From Agaribacterium sp. ZY112 (GTDB taxonomy: Bacteria; Pseudomonadota; Gammaproteobacteria; Pseudomonadales; Cellvibrionaceae), in assembly GCF_041346925.1 (NCBI RefSeq), contig NZ_CP166840.1, positions 186,001-250,000 of the forward strand: a stretch of DNA of 64,000 bases. The letters run 5' to 3'. The translations under genes were made by a program, and so were the position numbers. Under the pieces are notes generated by a model. The model searched no databases. It was not told where the DNA came from and was given only the letters and a program-made list of their open reading frames with translations. Positions 8,120 through 18,012 of the stretch are shown here, piece after piece. Each line of letters opens with the position of its first letter. Within the stretch, counting starts at the first letter, position 1.

Positions 8120-9106
8120 CTACAAGCTAACGGTATTCTTTTCCGGCAAACAGCCTTTGGCAAACGCATCAATGTTAGCAAGCGTGGTTTGAGCGATGGT
8201 TTCCAATGCCTCATTACTAAAAAAGGCCTGATGACCAGTGACAACCACATTAGGGAAGGTTAAAAGCCGCGCAAACACATCGTCGGTTAGTATGCGGTTA
8301 CTGTAGTTTTCAAAAAACAAACCCGCCTCTTCTTCATACACATCCAAGCCCAACCAACCTATCTTGCCGCTTTTCAAACCCTCAATAACCGCTGGCGTAT
8401 CAACAAGACCACCTCGACTGGTGTTGATTAACATGACACGGTCTTTCATTAACGGAATACTATTAACATTGACCAAATGATAGGTTGAGGCAACCAGAGG
8501 GCAGTGCAAGCTAATGATGTCACTTTGCGCCCACAACTGCTCAAGCTCAACATAGTCCCCCACACTCTTAAACCTATCATTTTGCTGGGGGTCATAGGCA
8601 ATCACCTTGCAACCAAAGCCCTTCATGATTCGCGCAAAAGTATAACCAATCGTGCCTGTACCAATAACCCCAACTGTTTTGCCATTAACCTCAAAACCTT
8701 GCAGCCCTTGCAAGCTATAGTCATTCTCTCGAATACGATTAAACGCGCGATGGATATTGCGATTGAGATCCAGAATTAAAGCAACGGCATGCTCAGCAAC
8801 CGTGTTGGGGCTATATTCAGGCACGCGACACACCAATAATCCGCAGCGCTTAGCAGCCTCTAGATCGACATTATTAAAACCCGCACAACGCAGAGCAATT
8901 AATTTCACCCCCAGCTCAGCCAAGCCCTCGATGACAGCCGCATTAACTCTGTCATTCACAAAGCAACAGACCACATCAAAACCCGCCGCCATAGGCAGGG
9001 TATCCTCGCTTAGGCCTGGGCTAAAGAAACTTAAAAGATGCTCGGTGTGATGTCTCTTAAAGCTTTCTTTGTCATAGGGTTTCGAATTAAATACTGCGAC
9101 CTTCAT
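8120..9106 (-). CDS. ldhA: Fermentative D-lactate dehydrogenase (LdhA type)
   Basis: It is an NADH-dependent enzyme reducing pyruvate to D-lactate in the cytoplasm. The 328 residues match LdhA (329 in E. coli). It has the Rossmann motif GVIGTGTIG near residue 150, the arginine-containing NTSRGGLVDT, the DVYEEEAGLFF segment and the catalytic histidine in VTGHQAFFS. AAGGAGAGG lies 5 bases before the ATG at 9106. It stands alone between the rpsF promoter and rlmB. Another 2-hydroxyacid specificity is possible, but the similarity to LdhA is strong along the full length. Confidence 0.9.
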   Translation of the reverse strand: MKVAVFNSKPYDKESFKRHHTEHLLSFFSPGLSEDTLPMAAGFDVVCCFVNDRVNAAVIEGLAELGVKLIALRCAGFNNVDLEAAKRCGLLVCRVPEYSPNTVAEHAVALILDLNRNIHRAFNRIRENDYSLQGLQGFEVNGKTVGVIGTGTIGYTFARIMKGFGCKVIAYDPQQNDRFKSVGDYVELEQLWAQSDIISLHCPLVASTYHLVNVNSIPLMKDRVMLINTSRGGLVDTPAVIEGLKSGKIGWLGLDVYEEEAGLFFENYSNRILTDDVFARLLTFPNVVVTGHQAFFSNEALETIAQTTLANIDAFAKGCLPEKNTVSL

Positions 9107-9163
9107 ACCGACCTCTCCTTGGGCGAACCGAAAACACTAAAATAAAATTGAGCCGAAAAACAG

Positions 9164-9904
9164 TTAGAGTACTTTCCGCTGACGCACCAGCTCAAAAAGA
9201 ATCACACCAGTAGCAACACTGACATTTAAGCTACTGACCTCTCCGGCCATGGGGATTTTAACTAAGCTATCACAACACTCACGCGTTAAGCGACGCATGC
9301 CTTTACCTTCAGCCCCCATTACTACCACACGAGAACCACTTAGATCAGCCTGATACAACTCTTCACTTGCCTCACCTGCCGTACCAGTTATCCACATACC
9401 CAATTCTTGTAACTTTTTAAGACAACGAGCCAAGTTGGTGACCGACACCAAAGGCACTGTATCTGCGGCGCCGCTGGCCACCTTTCTTGCGACCTCTGTT
9501 AAACCTGCGCTGTTATCTTTAGGCACAACAACCGCATCCACACCTGCCGCATCGGCAGTTCGCAAACAGGCACCCAAGTTATGAGGGTCGGTAACACCAT
9601 CTAAGACAAGTACCGTCGCTGGGCCACCCAAACCCTCGATTAATTTATAGAGATCTTTCTCTCCGTAACTTCTACCGGGCTTGAGTTCAGCAAAAACGCC
9701 CTGGTGGCGACCATCACACAAACGATCTAATTCATCTTTTTCTAACCAGCGCGGCCTGATACCGACCTTCTCACAAGCGGCAAGTAACTTCTGCATACGC
9801 TGATCTTGGCGCCCCTGCGCAGCGTATAGTTGCTTAATGCGCTCTGGGGCGGTTTTTACAATGACTTGTAAGGCATGAAAGCCAAATGCAGTTTCAGTTG
9901 TCAT
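9164..9904 (-). CDS. rlmB: 23S rRNA (guanosine-2'-O)-methyltransferase RlmB
   Basis: This SPOUT-class methyltransferase modifies G2251 in the peptidyl-transferase P loop using SAM. The 246 residues include an N-terminal L30e-like substrate-binding domain (1-75) and the knotted catalytic domain with motifs NLGACLRTADAAG, VMGAEGKGMRRL and SLNVSVATGV. It lies 2 bp after rnr, the same pair and order as in E. coli, so the two are translated together. Confidence 0.96.
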   Translation of the reverse strand: MTTETAFGFHALQVIVKTAPERIKQLYAAQGRQDQRMQKLLAACEKVGIRPRWLEKDELDRLCDGRHQGVFAELKPGRSYGEKDLYKLIEGLGGPATVLVLDGVTDPHNLGACLRTADAAGVDAVVVPKDNSAGLTEVARKVASGAADTVPLVSVTNLARCLKKLQELGMWITGTAGEASEELYQADLSGSRVVVMGAEGKGMRRLTRECCDSLVKIPMAGEVSSLNVSVATGVILFELVRQRKVL

Positions 9905-9906
9905 AC

Positions 9907-12429
9907 TTAATTCTTTTTAGGTTTAGGCTTAGCGCCACTTTTTTTAACTTTTTGCGAATGCTTTTTCTTCGCTTTTTTAGGCCCAGCATTATTCTTGCTA
10001 GCACCTTGATCTGGCGCCGCGCTCTTTTTCGCGGTCGCACTTTTTCTCTTTTTCGCTTTAGGCTTACGTTTTGTTTTTTCTTCTAGCTTCGGTTTAGTGT
10101 TATCCGCTGCGGCCCGCTTTCTTGGCATTCTCTTTTCTGCAGGCTCCACCACCTGCTTAGCTGAAACGCCTTTAGGCTTAGCGCCTCTCCCCTTTTTTCT
10201 ACTCTTGCCAACTTCGACAAGATCAAAATCAATTTTTCGATCATCCAAGTTCACCCTAGCAACCTGCACACGAAGCTCTCCACCCAAGTGAAAAGTGCGC
10301 CCTGTGCGCTCCCCCGTTAAACGGTGCTGAACCGCACTGTGGTGATAATAATCTTGCGGTAAAGCCGTAATATGAATTAAACCTTCAACATAAAGATCTT
10401 TTAATTCCACAAACAGGCCAAAAGCCGTCACTGCGGTGATGACCCCATCAAAATGCTCACCAACTCGCTCTTGAAGATACTCACACTTAAGCCAGCTAAC
10501 TACATCTCGTGTCGCATCATCTGCCCGACGTTCGCAGGTTGAACACTGCTCACCCAAAGCATCCATGGCCGCGTCATCATAAGGGTATATTTTTTGCGTT
10601 TTTAAATGCGTGGCCGTATCAACTCTGCGCACATAACGACTTTCTCGCTGTGAGCGGATCACACTGCGAATCGCTCTGTGCACTAATAAATCAGGGTAGC
10701 GCCGGATAGGTGAGGTAAAGTGAGCATATGCTTTATAGGCCAAACCAAAATGACCTAAATTATCCGGTTGATATACGGCTTGATTCATTGAGCGCAGCAT
10801 AACCGTTTGAATTAAATGGGCATCACTGCGACCTTTGGCCTGCTGCATAACGTCTTGGTAATCTGCTGGCTGCACAACCCTACGTGCCGGCATAGACAAA
10901 CCAAGCTCAGCCAAATAACTGTGCAGTAATTCTAATTTTTCCGCCTTGGGCGGCTCGTGAACTCGGTACAAAGCCGGCAGCTTATGCTGCTCTAAAAACT
11001 TTGCCGCACAGACATTGGCGGCTAGCATGCATTCTTCAATTAGGCGATGAGCATCATTCCTGTGAACTGGAACAATCTGTTTGATTTTTCGCTCTTCATC
11101 AAATTCGATACGAGTCTCGACTGTTTCAAACTCAATCGCTCCACGCTGCGCACGCGCCCCATGCAAACATAAATAAAGATCATGCAGGCAATCTAAGCCT
11201 GGCAATAAAGCCTTCAACTTTGTTCGCGTAGGAGTACCACCAGCCTTACCAGCGCGCTCCTCCAGTACTTTGCCAACCTCGGTATAAGTGAGGCGAGCCT
11301 TACTGTGCATAAGCGCTTCATAAAACTTATAACCGCTCACTCGACCAGAAGCACTAATAGTCATCTCACAGACCATACACAAACGATCGACCAAAGGATT
11401 TAACGAGCATAGGCCATTACTAAGTAGCTCAGGCAACATTGGCACAACTTGGCGAGGAAAGTAGACGGAGGTCGCACGCTTTTGCGCTTCCTCATCTAAC
11501 GCTGAGCCTAATTCAACATAATGACTAACATCGGCAATTGCTACATAAAGACGCCAACCACCTGACGACTTTGTCTCACAATAAACGGCGTCATCAAAAT
11601 CACGAGCATCTTCGCCATCAATCGTCACAAAGGACAGATCACGCAGGTCGACTCGATTTGCTTTATCAGCTTCTTTAACTTCAGCACTCATGCTCTCAAG
11701 CTGTTTATCCACCGCTTGTGGCCAAATATGCGGAATGCCATGAGAACGAATGGCAACATCAATTTCCATGCCTGGCGCCAAATGATTCCCCAGTACCTCT
11801 TTTACTCGCGCCAAGGGCCGCTGGTGCTTACCCGGTTGCTGCACCAATTCAGCAACAACAATCTGCCCAGGTTTTGCACCACCATCATCCTCTAGCATGA
11901 TGTCATTTGAAATTTTGGGATTATCTGGCACTAAAAAGGCATAAGCACCATCAAGCATCAACTGCCCAACAAGCTCCGTCGTATTGCGTACCAAGACCTC
12001 AACAATATGCCCTTCGACCTGCCCGCGGAAATTAGTCTGCCCCTTGCGTATTAACACCTCATCGCCATCAAATACTTTGCGCATTTGGCGATTGGTCAGG
12101 TACACATCGGGGCCACCATCAGCAGGGCGCACAAAGCCATAACCATCTCGGTGAGCAAGCACTCGACCTTTGGCTAAATCCATTTTATCAACGCGACCAA
12201 AGGCACCTTTGCGGTCGCTGATTAACTGACCATCTCGAACCATGGCAATTAGACGCCGGCGTAAAGCCTCAATCGCGGTGTCATCATCAAGCTTCAAAAT
12301 CGAACATAGCTTTTTATGGCTTAAAGGCCCCTCGGAGCTCTCTAAGACATCAAGAATAAATTCACGACTTGGAATGGGGTTATCGTATTTTTGCGCTTCG
12401 CGCTCTGCAAAACGGTCTTGTTTTGTCAT
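9907..12429 (-). CDS. rnr: Ribonuclease R
   Basis: It is a processive 3'-5' exoribonuclease that degrades structured RNA, including rRNA and trans-translation targets. The 840 residues carry an N-terminal winged helix, two cold-shock domains, the RNB catalytic core (DGEDARDFDDAVYCE with its aspartates near residue 280) and an S1 domain (about 640-730). A strongly basic tail of roughly 100 residues follows, made of Lys/Arg/Ala/Pro strings. This tail is long even for RNase R, where it aids helicase and ribosome binding. It is the first gene before rlmB. Confidence 0.96.
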   Translation of the reverse strand: MTKQDRFAEREAQKYDNPIPSREFILDVLESSEGPLSHKKLCSILKLDDDTAIEALRRRLIAMVRDGQLISDRKGAFGRVDKMDLAKGRVLAHRDGYGFVRPADGGPDVYLTNRQMRKVFDGDEVLIRKGQTNFRGQVEGHIVEVLVRNTTELVGQLMLDGAYAFLVPDNPKISNDIMLEDDGGAKPGQIVVAELVQQPGKHQRPLARVKEVLGNHLAPGMEIDVAIRSHGIPHIWPQAVDKQLESMSAEVKEADKANRVDLRDLSFVTIDGEDARDFDDAVYCETKSSGGWRLYVAIADVSHYVELGSALDEEAQKRATSVYFPRQVVPMLPELLSNGLCSLNPLVDRLCMVCEMTISASGRVSGYKFYEALMHSKARLTYTEVGKVLEERAGKAGGTPTRTKLKALLPGLDCLHDLYLCLHGARAQRGAIEFETVETRIEFDEERKIKQIVPVHRNDAHRLIEECMLAANVCAAKFLEQHKLPALYRVHEPPKAEKLELLHSYLAELGLSMPARRVVQPADYQDVMQQAKGRSDAHLIQTVMLRSMNQAVYQPDNLGHFGLAYKAYAHFTSPIRRYPDLLVHRAIRSVIRSQRESRYVRRVDTATHLKTQKIYPYDDAAMDALGEQCSTCERRADDATRDVVSWLKCEYLQERVGEHFDGVITAVTAFGLFVELKDLYVEGLIHITALPQDYYHHSAVQHRLTGERTGRTFHLGGELRVQVARVNLDDRKIDFDLVEVGKSRKKGRGAKPKGVSAKQVVEPAEKRMPRKRAAADNTKPKLEEKTKRKPKAKKRKSATAKKSAAPDQGASKNNAGPKKAKKKHSQKVKKSGAKPKPKKN

Positions 12430-12573
12430 TAAGTGTGCACATCCTATTGGGCGGCTTTAAGCACATTGTAAGGGATTTCTAAGCAATAAGTGCCTAGAGT
12501 GTAGAATTTGATCAAAAATACCTAAATGCCAGCATATTAATTTATACGCCTAGGCCAATGTGAGCAGCAAGAA

Positions 12574-12582
12574 TGCTAGAAT
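12574..12582 (+). promoter_or_regulatory. Extended -10 promoter before the YfaZ-like gene
   Basis: TGCTAGAAT matches the extended -10 form TGnTATAAT with one substitution in the hexamer, 50 bases before the chosen ATG. No good -35 is seen at 17 bases, which is tolerated for extended -10 promoters. The rest of the 202-bp gap between rnr and this gene holds nothing else I can support. Confidence 0.4.
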
Positions 12583-12631
12583 GCGCGGCAAAACAATAAG
12601 CCACGCTGAGAACACGACCCTAGGAGCACAT

Positions 12632-13183
12632 ATGTTCAAACACGCACTTATTTTATGCTCAGGATTAGTAGCTGCTAGCCAAGCCGCTGCTAACGACCTA
12701 TACATCGACTTGAGCAACGATACCTTTCACGCTCGCTTTGACGCCACTCACGCCAGTAACAACATTCGCTATTCGGCAGAAACCCTCATTACCGAAGATC
12801 AAGGTTATGTTGTGGATGCCGGCATGTGGACTTACGGAGATATAGGCAGCAATAAGGCAATTCAAGGCGGTCTAGGCGGCAAGATTTATTACGGTGATAC
12901 TGACAACGATGCCATCACTGCACTCGCCCTAGGCGGAACCATTAACATTGCAATCCCCGGGGTAGATGGCCTTAGCATCAGCAGTGATTTATTCTTTGCT
13001 CCATCCATTACTGTTAACAACGACTTTAAAAACTTAAGTGATTTTAATTTACGCGTGAACTGGGCTTTATTTGAAAATGCCGCAATATACGGCGGCCTTC
13101 GCCAGCTTGAAGCAGACTATAAACACAGTGGCTCTCATGAATTTGATGAAGGCTTACATGCCGGTATAAAAATGAGTTTTTAA
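12632..13183 (+). CDS. YfaZ-like outer-membrane protein
   Basis: The 183-residue protein has a cleavable signal peptide (MFKHALILCSGLVAASQAAA, cut around residue 20). It is followed by alternating hydrophobic strands typical of a small beta-barrel and ends in F (KMSF), the usual outer-membrane assembly signal. I chose the ATG at 12632 because TAGGAG precedes it and the signal peptide begins there; the frame extends 24 codons upstream without good features. Relatives are YfaZ-family proteins of unknown role. It is monocistronic and closed by a bidirectional terminator. Confidence 0.75.
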   Translation: MFKHALILCSGLVAASQAAANDLYIDLSNDTFHARFDATHASNNIRYSAETLITEDQGYVVDAGMWTYGDIGSNKAIQGGLGGKIYYGDTDNDAITALALGGTINIAIPGVDGLSISSDLFFAPSITVNNDFKNLSDFNLRVNWALFENAAIYGGLRQLEADYKHSGSHEFDEGLHAGIKMSF

Positions 13184-13200
13184 AACCACTGCACACAAAT

Positions 13201-13227
13201 AAAAAAGCCCGCTTTGCGGGCTTTTTT
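13201..13227. terminator. Bidirectional intrinsic terminator
   Basis: The 12-bp arms AAAAAAGCCCGC and GCGGGCTTTTTT enclose a TTT loop. The A run on one side and T run on the other let it serve both the YfaZ-like gene (plus) and the convergent small heat-shock gene (minus). Confidence 0.93.
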
Positions 13228-13231
13228 ATTA

Positions 13232-13660
13232 TTAATTAATACTGTTTATTTTAATTTTCTTAGGCTTCATTGCTTCAGGAATTTCCCGAGTAAGAAAAAT
13301 AGTTAATAAGCCATTTTTCAAATCAGCGCCATCAACTTTGACGTGATCGGCTAGGTTAAACTTTCTTTCAAAAGAGCGCTCTGCAATCCCCTGATACAGG
13401 TATTGACGCCCCTCTTCCAGCTTTTGCTTTTTACCAGAAACACTTAAGTTTCCATTCTCAACATTAATATCAATTTCAGCTTCAACAAAACCCGCGACAG
13501 CGATAGTGATTGCATAGGCATTCTCACCCGTCACCTCAATATTATAAGGCGGATAGCCTGTTGAGCTAGGGCTTGTTCTAAGCGCCGAGTCTAGGATATT
13601 AGCAACACGATCAAAACCAACAGTGCTGCGATATAAAGGTGTTAAATCAATAGCATTCAT
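13232..13660 (-). CDS. Small heat-shock protein, Hsp20/IbpA type
   Basis: The 142-residue protein has an IbpA-like N-terminus (MNAIDLTPLYRSTVGFDR), an alpha-crystallin domain (about 35-125; the AITIAVAGF, GNLSVSGKKQ and ERSFERKFNLAD strands) and a C-terminal REIPEA tail where I-x-I-type anchoring is expected. It acts as an ATP-independent holdase on aggregating proteins. The ATG at 13660 has GGAG 6 bases upstream; that site lies inside a small hairpin that may be a thermometer. It is likely heat induced. Confidence 0.93.
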   Translation of the reverse strand: MNAIDLTPLYRSTVGFDRVANILDSALRTSPSSTGYPPYNIEVTGENAYAITIAVAGFVEAEIDINVENGNLSVSGKKQKLEEGRQYLYQGIAERSFERKFNLADHVKVDGADLKNGLLTIFLTREIPEAMKPKKIKINSIN

Positions 13661-13665
13661 ACATA

Positions 13666-13681
13666 TTCTCCAAAGAAGCAA
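13666..13681 (-). promoter_or_regulatory. Candidate ROSE-like RNA thermometer over the hsp20 ribosome binding site
   Basis: In the minus-strand transcript UUGCUUC pairs with GGAGAA, leaving one unpaired G opposite the Shine-Dalgarno strand and a short UUU loop, immediately before the start codon. This is the pattern of the ROSE 3' hairpin, where a U(U/C)GCU string masks the ribosome binding site of ibpA-type genes. A CTTGAAA string (13757-13751) upstream could be a -35 element of either sigma-70 or sigma-32 type. Confidence 0.5.
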
Positions 13682-13771
13682 TACGATTAAAATTACCCGC
13701 CATACTTAGATGCCCGGGCCGTAATATATAAATAAGATTGAATTGAAGGTTTTCAAGGGCGGAAGGAAAAA

Positions 13772-14116
13772 TTAACCGAGGCTATTTAGAAGTTCCTGCA
13801 ATACATTATTAAATAAGTGTGCATGCTCACGACCGATCTCAGTAAATCTAAGACCAAGCTTAGCGCTATTATCTTCAAGAAGAGCATGGTGAGCGACACA
13901 AGTTTTAGCTCTTATTGCATGCATCTCACCTCGATAGGGCATCAATATTTCTATATTTACCTGCGAGTTTAAGGGCAGCATATTGGGAAAACGAATAGAA
14001 ACGCCGCCCTTACTCACATCATTTACGGGCACAGCATAGATGGAGCGATCCATCAACATAACTCTCGCCTGCCATTTTATCGCGAAGCGCTGGTGACGCC
14101 GCCGTTCCGCACCCAT
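13772..14116 (-). CDS. PilZ-domain protein (predicted c-di-GMP binding)
   Basis: The 114-residue protein consists almost entirely of one PilZ domain. The N-terminal arginine motif ERRRHQRF and the following NDVSKGGVSIRF (D-x-S-x-x-G) are the two elements that bind cyclic di-GMP, and both are intact. The ATG at 14116 follows GGAG by 5 bases and puts the arginine motif right at the N-terminus. It is a single-domain receptor whose partner is unknown. It lies upstream of hsp20 on the same strand, with 111 bp between them. Confidence 0.88.
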   Translation of the reverse strand: MGAERRRHQRFAIKWQARVMLMDRSIYAVPVNDVSKGGVSIRFPNMLPLNSQVNIEILMPYRGEMHAIRAKTCVAHHALLEDNSAKLGLRFTEIGREHAHLFNNVLQELLNSLG

Positions 14117-14199
14117 ATTGACTCCAAAGCACCAGTACAAATACTACACCTAGCTTCAGTGTAGGCGCTCAGGGCCTGTATAACTAAAAATCCTCCTAT

Positions 14200-14230
14200 A
14201 AAAACAAAAAAACCCGCATTAAGCGGGTTT
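14200..14230 (-). terminator. Intrinsic terminator of the purA operon
   Basis: On the minus strand AAACCCGC and GCGGGTTT form an 8-bp stem with a 5-base loop, followed by TTTTTTGTTTTT. It lies 18 bp after the purA stop. Confidence 0.92.
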
Positions 14231-14247
14231 CTAGCAAGGTTTAAGGT

Positions 14248-15555
<1,308 letters not shown>

Positions 15556-16746
15556 TTAAGAAAGTTCTAACAATGTCACGCAAAAGCCAGTATCGGACTT
15601 TTGCAAAATTCGATTACAGTTTTGATGAGCGCTAGGCTCAAGCTGACCGCCCAGCCCACACACGACACGCTCACCAGAAGCACGCAAAGCTTGCACCTCA
15701 GCCCAGTACTCAGAGGCATCAAACTGTGGAGCAAAAATACCTGTGACTTGCTCAGCGGCAGCGTCAACCTGCTGGCGAACAACGGTTAAATCTACCGCAA
15801 AACCAGTAGCAGGTCGTGAACGCCCAAAGACTTCACCAATACTGTCGTAGCGACCGCCATTAGCAATGGATGCACCAACACCCGGCGCAGATGCGCCAAA
15901 AACGATACCGGTAAGATAGTGATAACCACGCAATTCACTTAGATCGAAGTAGAGCTTGGCATCAGGGAAGCGCTGCTGCAGGGCGTCGGCAACGACTTTT
16001 AATTCATTCACTGCACTAAGCACGGCTGCCGGAGCATGCGCAAAACACGCCAGAGCCTCATCAAGAACTGAACTATCACCGGCTAAGCTGGGTAATTTAA
16101 GGAACCACTGACGCTGAGTTTCATCGGCGACTTCGATCTCAAGCCAGCGTTCAATTTCACTAAGCGCCTTCACCTGCATCAACTCAAACAGTGCGCCCTC
16201 TTGCTCACAGCTCAAGCCTGCATGCTCAGCTAAGGCTCGGAAGACACCCACATGGCCAAGATCAACGTACTGCTCAGGCAAACCGGCTTCTTCTAGAGTG
16301 GCAATCAGCAAACCGATCACTTCTATATCTGCATCGGCGCCAGCCTCACCAAACAGCTCCACCCCCACTTGAATAGGTGTGCGTGAAACCAGAGGCCCTT
16401 TAGGGCGAGTGTGGAAAACATGACCGGCATAACATAAGCGATTGATGCCTTCACGCTTTAAGCTATGCGCATCCATACGAGCGACCTGCGGGGTGATATC
16501 AGCACGCAAACCCAACATCTTGCCACTTAACTGGTCGGTCAGTTTGAACGTTAGCAGCTCGACATCGTCGTCGGAGCCGGCAAGCAAGGAATCGGTAAAT
16601 TCGAGCATGGGAGGAATAACATAGTCATAACCCCAAGCTTTAAATAAGTTCACCAGACGGCGGCGCAGGGCTTCAACCTGAGAGGCCTGTTCTGGCAGCA
16701 TTTCTTCGATGGCATCTGGCAATAGCCAGCGATCTACTTTTTTCAT
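15556..16746 (-). CDS. hisZ: ATP phosphoribosyltransferase regulatory subunit HisZ
   Basis: It is a HisRS-like paralog that forms a hetero-octamer with short-form HisG and confers histidine feedback control. The 396 residues resemble the HisRS catalytic core (ADITPQVARMDAH near residue 85, and ANGGRYDSIGEVFG near 285) but lack the C-terminal anticodon-binding domain. I chose the ATG at 16746 (MKKVDRWLLPD). It predicts that the genome uses a short HisG. It lies between the DUF2065 gene and purA, as in pseudomonads. Confidence 0.94.
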   Translation of the reverse strand: MKKVDRWLLPDAIEEMLPEQASQVEALRRRLVNLFKAWGYDYVIPPMLEFTDSLLAGSDDDVELLTFKLTDQLSGKMLGLRADITPQVARMDAHSLKREGINRLCYAGHVFHTRPKGPLVSRTPIQVGVELFGEAGADADIEVIGLLIATLEEAGLPEQYVDLGHVGVFRALAEHAGLSCEQEGALFELMQVKALSEIERWLEIEVADETQRQWFLKLPSLAGDSSVLDEALACFAHAPAAVLSAVNELKVVADALQQRFPDAKLYFDLSELRGYHYLTGIVFGASAPGVGASIANGGRYDSIGEVFGRSRPATGFAVDLTVVRQQVDAAAEQVTGIFAPQFDASEYWAEVQALRASGERVVCGLGGQLEPSAHQNCNRILQKSDTGFCVTLLELS

Positions 16747-16766
16747 GAAGGTAAAAACCAACGCAA

Positions 16767-16952
16767 TTAGCGAATAATCATCAGTACTGCCACACCTAGC
16801 AGCATACTGATCAGACCAATAATACGGATTTGGCGATCATCCATGCCAGCCAACTGAGCAACCAAGGAACGCCAGCGCTGAGGGTAGAGGAAGGGAATAA
16901 TGCCTTCAACCACCAATACCAAACAAAAAGCGCTAGCCAGTTCTATCCACAT
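16767..16952 (-). CDS. DUF2065 (YjeT-like) small inner-membrane protein
   Basis: The 61-residue protein has two predicted membrane helices (about 3-22 and 42-60) joined by a loop containing PQRWRSLVAQLAG. It matches the YjeT/DUF2065 family, which is found between hflC and purA in many gammaproteobacteria. Its function is unknown. It lies 20 bp upstream of hisZ and downstream of the hflC terminator, so it probably begins the DUF2065-hisZ-purA transcript. Confidence 0.88.
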   Translation of the reverse strand: MWIELASAFCLVLVVEGIIPFLYPQRWRSLVAQLAGMDDRQIRIIGLISMLLGVAVLMIIR

Positions 16953-17056
16953 ACGAGTCTAATTTTTAGGGGCTTAAGCCCTATTGTGCTGGCTCAATTA
17001 AGCACAGCTAAGCTGAAAGCAAGTACGATTGAACCATGCCTCTGACATTCAAGGCA

Positions 17057-17085
17057 CAAAAAAACCGGCCCATGTGAGCCGGTTT
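17057..17085 (-). terminator. Intrinsic terminator of the hfq-hflX-hflK-hflC run
   Basis: On the minus strand AAACCGGC and GCCGGTTT form an 8-bp stem with an 8-base loop, followed by a T run (TTTTTTT including the stem end). It lies about 55 bp after the hflC stop and separates it from the DUF2065 gene. Confidence 0.9.
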
Positions 17086-17138
17086 CCTTATTCTATCACG
17101 CTTTAAGAGCTTGAACACTAAAAGAGCAAACCTTCGCC

Positions 17139-18011
17139 CTACTTACCTGTCGCGTTATTCAAGTAGCGGAAGAAATCACTTTTAGGGTCAACCAACATAA
17201 CGTCTTCTTTCGAGCTAAACGAGTTGCGATATGCAGTCAAACTACGCTGAAAGGCATAAAACTCTGGGTCTTTGTTATAGGCGTCTGCATAAATAGCCGT
17301 CGCTTTTGCATCGCCCTCACCTCGAAGCAGCTCTGCATCTCGATAAGCTTGAGCTTCAAGCACCGCTTTTTGACGATCTGCATCAGCACGAATGATTTCA
17401 GCCTGCTCCTTGCCTTTAGAGCGATGATCACGAGCCTCACGCTCACGCTCTGCGCGCATACGACGGAATACCGCTTCACTCAACTCATCAGGCAAATCAA
17501 TTTTCTTAACACGCACATCGATAATTTCAGCCCCCAAAGAAGTCTTGGTGAATTCATTTAACTGCTCAACCAAGTCGGTCATCAACAGGTCACGCTCACC
17601 ACCCACCACTTCTTGCAAAGTGCGCTGTGCAAACTGGTTGCGAAGCCCCTCATTAACTCGCTGGCTTAATAGACGCTGAGCTCGATCTTCTTCACCGTTT
17701 GTGGCGGTGTAGTATTTGCCCACATCAAGAATGCGCCACTTAGTGAAAGAGTCCACTTCAACGCTTTTCTTCTCAACCGTTAAGAAACGCTCAGGGCGTG
17801 AATCAACAGTCAAAATACGCGCATCAAAGATTCGCACCTGATCAATAACAGGAATCTTCACATGCAGGCCAGGCTGAATATCGGCATTGTTCAATTTACC
17901 TAAACGTAAAAGAACACCACGCTGATATTCACTGACAATATAGAGAGAGTTAGAACCAATAACGGCAACAATAACCAATAAAATTACAAAACCTAAACTC
18001 TTGCCTTGCAT
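17139..18011 (-). CDS. hflC: HflC, SPFH-domain regulator of FtsH
   Basis: The 290-residue protein has an N-terminal membrane anchor (residues 5-25) and a periplasmic SPFH/band-7 domain (about 20-190; SEYQRGVLLRLGK), then a long charged coiled coil (VFRRMRAERER...). With HflK it forms the large cage around FtsH that modulates proteolysis of membrane proteins. I placed the start at the ATG at 18011, which has AGGAG 9 bases upstream and starts 1 base after the hflK stop; the frame runs 30 codons further upstream inside hflK. Confidence 0.95.
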   Translation of the reverse strand: MQGKSLGFVILLVIVAVIGSNSLYIVSEYQRGVLLRLGKLNNADIQPGLHVKIPVIDQVRIFDARILTVDSRPERFLTVEKKSVEVDSFTKWRILDVGKYYTATNGEEDRAQRLLSQRVNEGLRNQFAQRTLQEVVGGERDLLMTDLVEQLNEFTKTSLGAEIIDVRVKKIDLPDELSEAVFRRMRAEREREARDHRSKGKEQAEIIRADADRQKAVLEAQAYRDAELLRGEGDAKATAIYADAYNKDPEFYAFQRSLTAYRNSFSSKEDVMLVDPKSDFFRYLNNATGK

Positions 18012-18012
18012 C

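Noticed and set aside
9886-10086. 66-residue open frame antisense to the RNase R tail
   Set aside because: It is the complement of a lysine-rich coding stretch, gives a Phe/Leu/Arg-rich protein without family features, and lies wholly inside rnr.
13727-13757. Full sigma-32 promoter for hsp20
   Set aside because: CTTGAAA fits the -35, but no CCCCAT-like -10 is found at 12-16 bases; only the -35 string could be supported.
15556-16746. HisZ as histidyl-tRNA synthetase HisS
   Set aside because: It lacks the C-terminal anticodon-binding domain, and its neighbours (DUF2065, purA) are those of hisZ.
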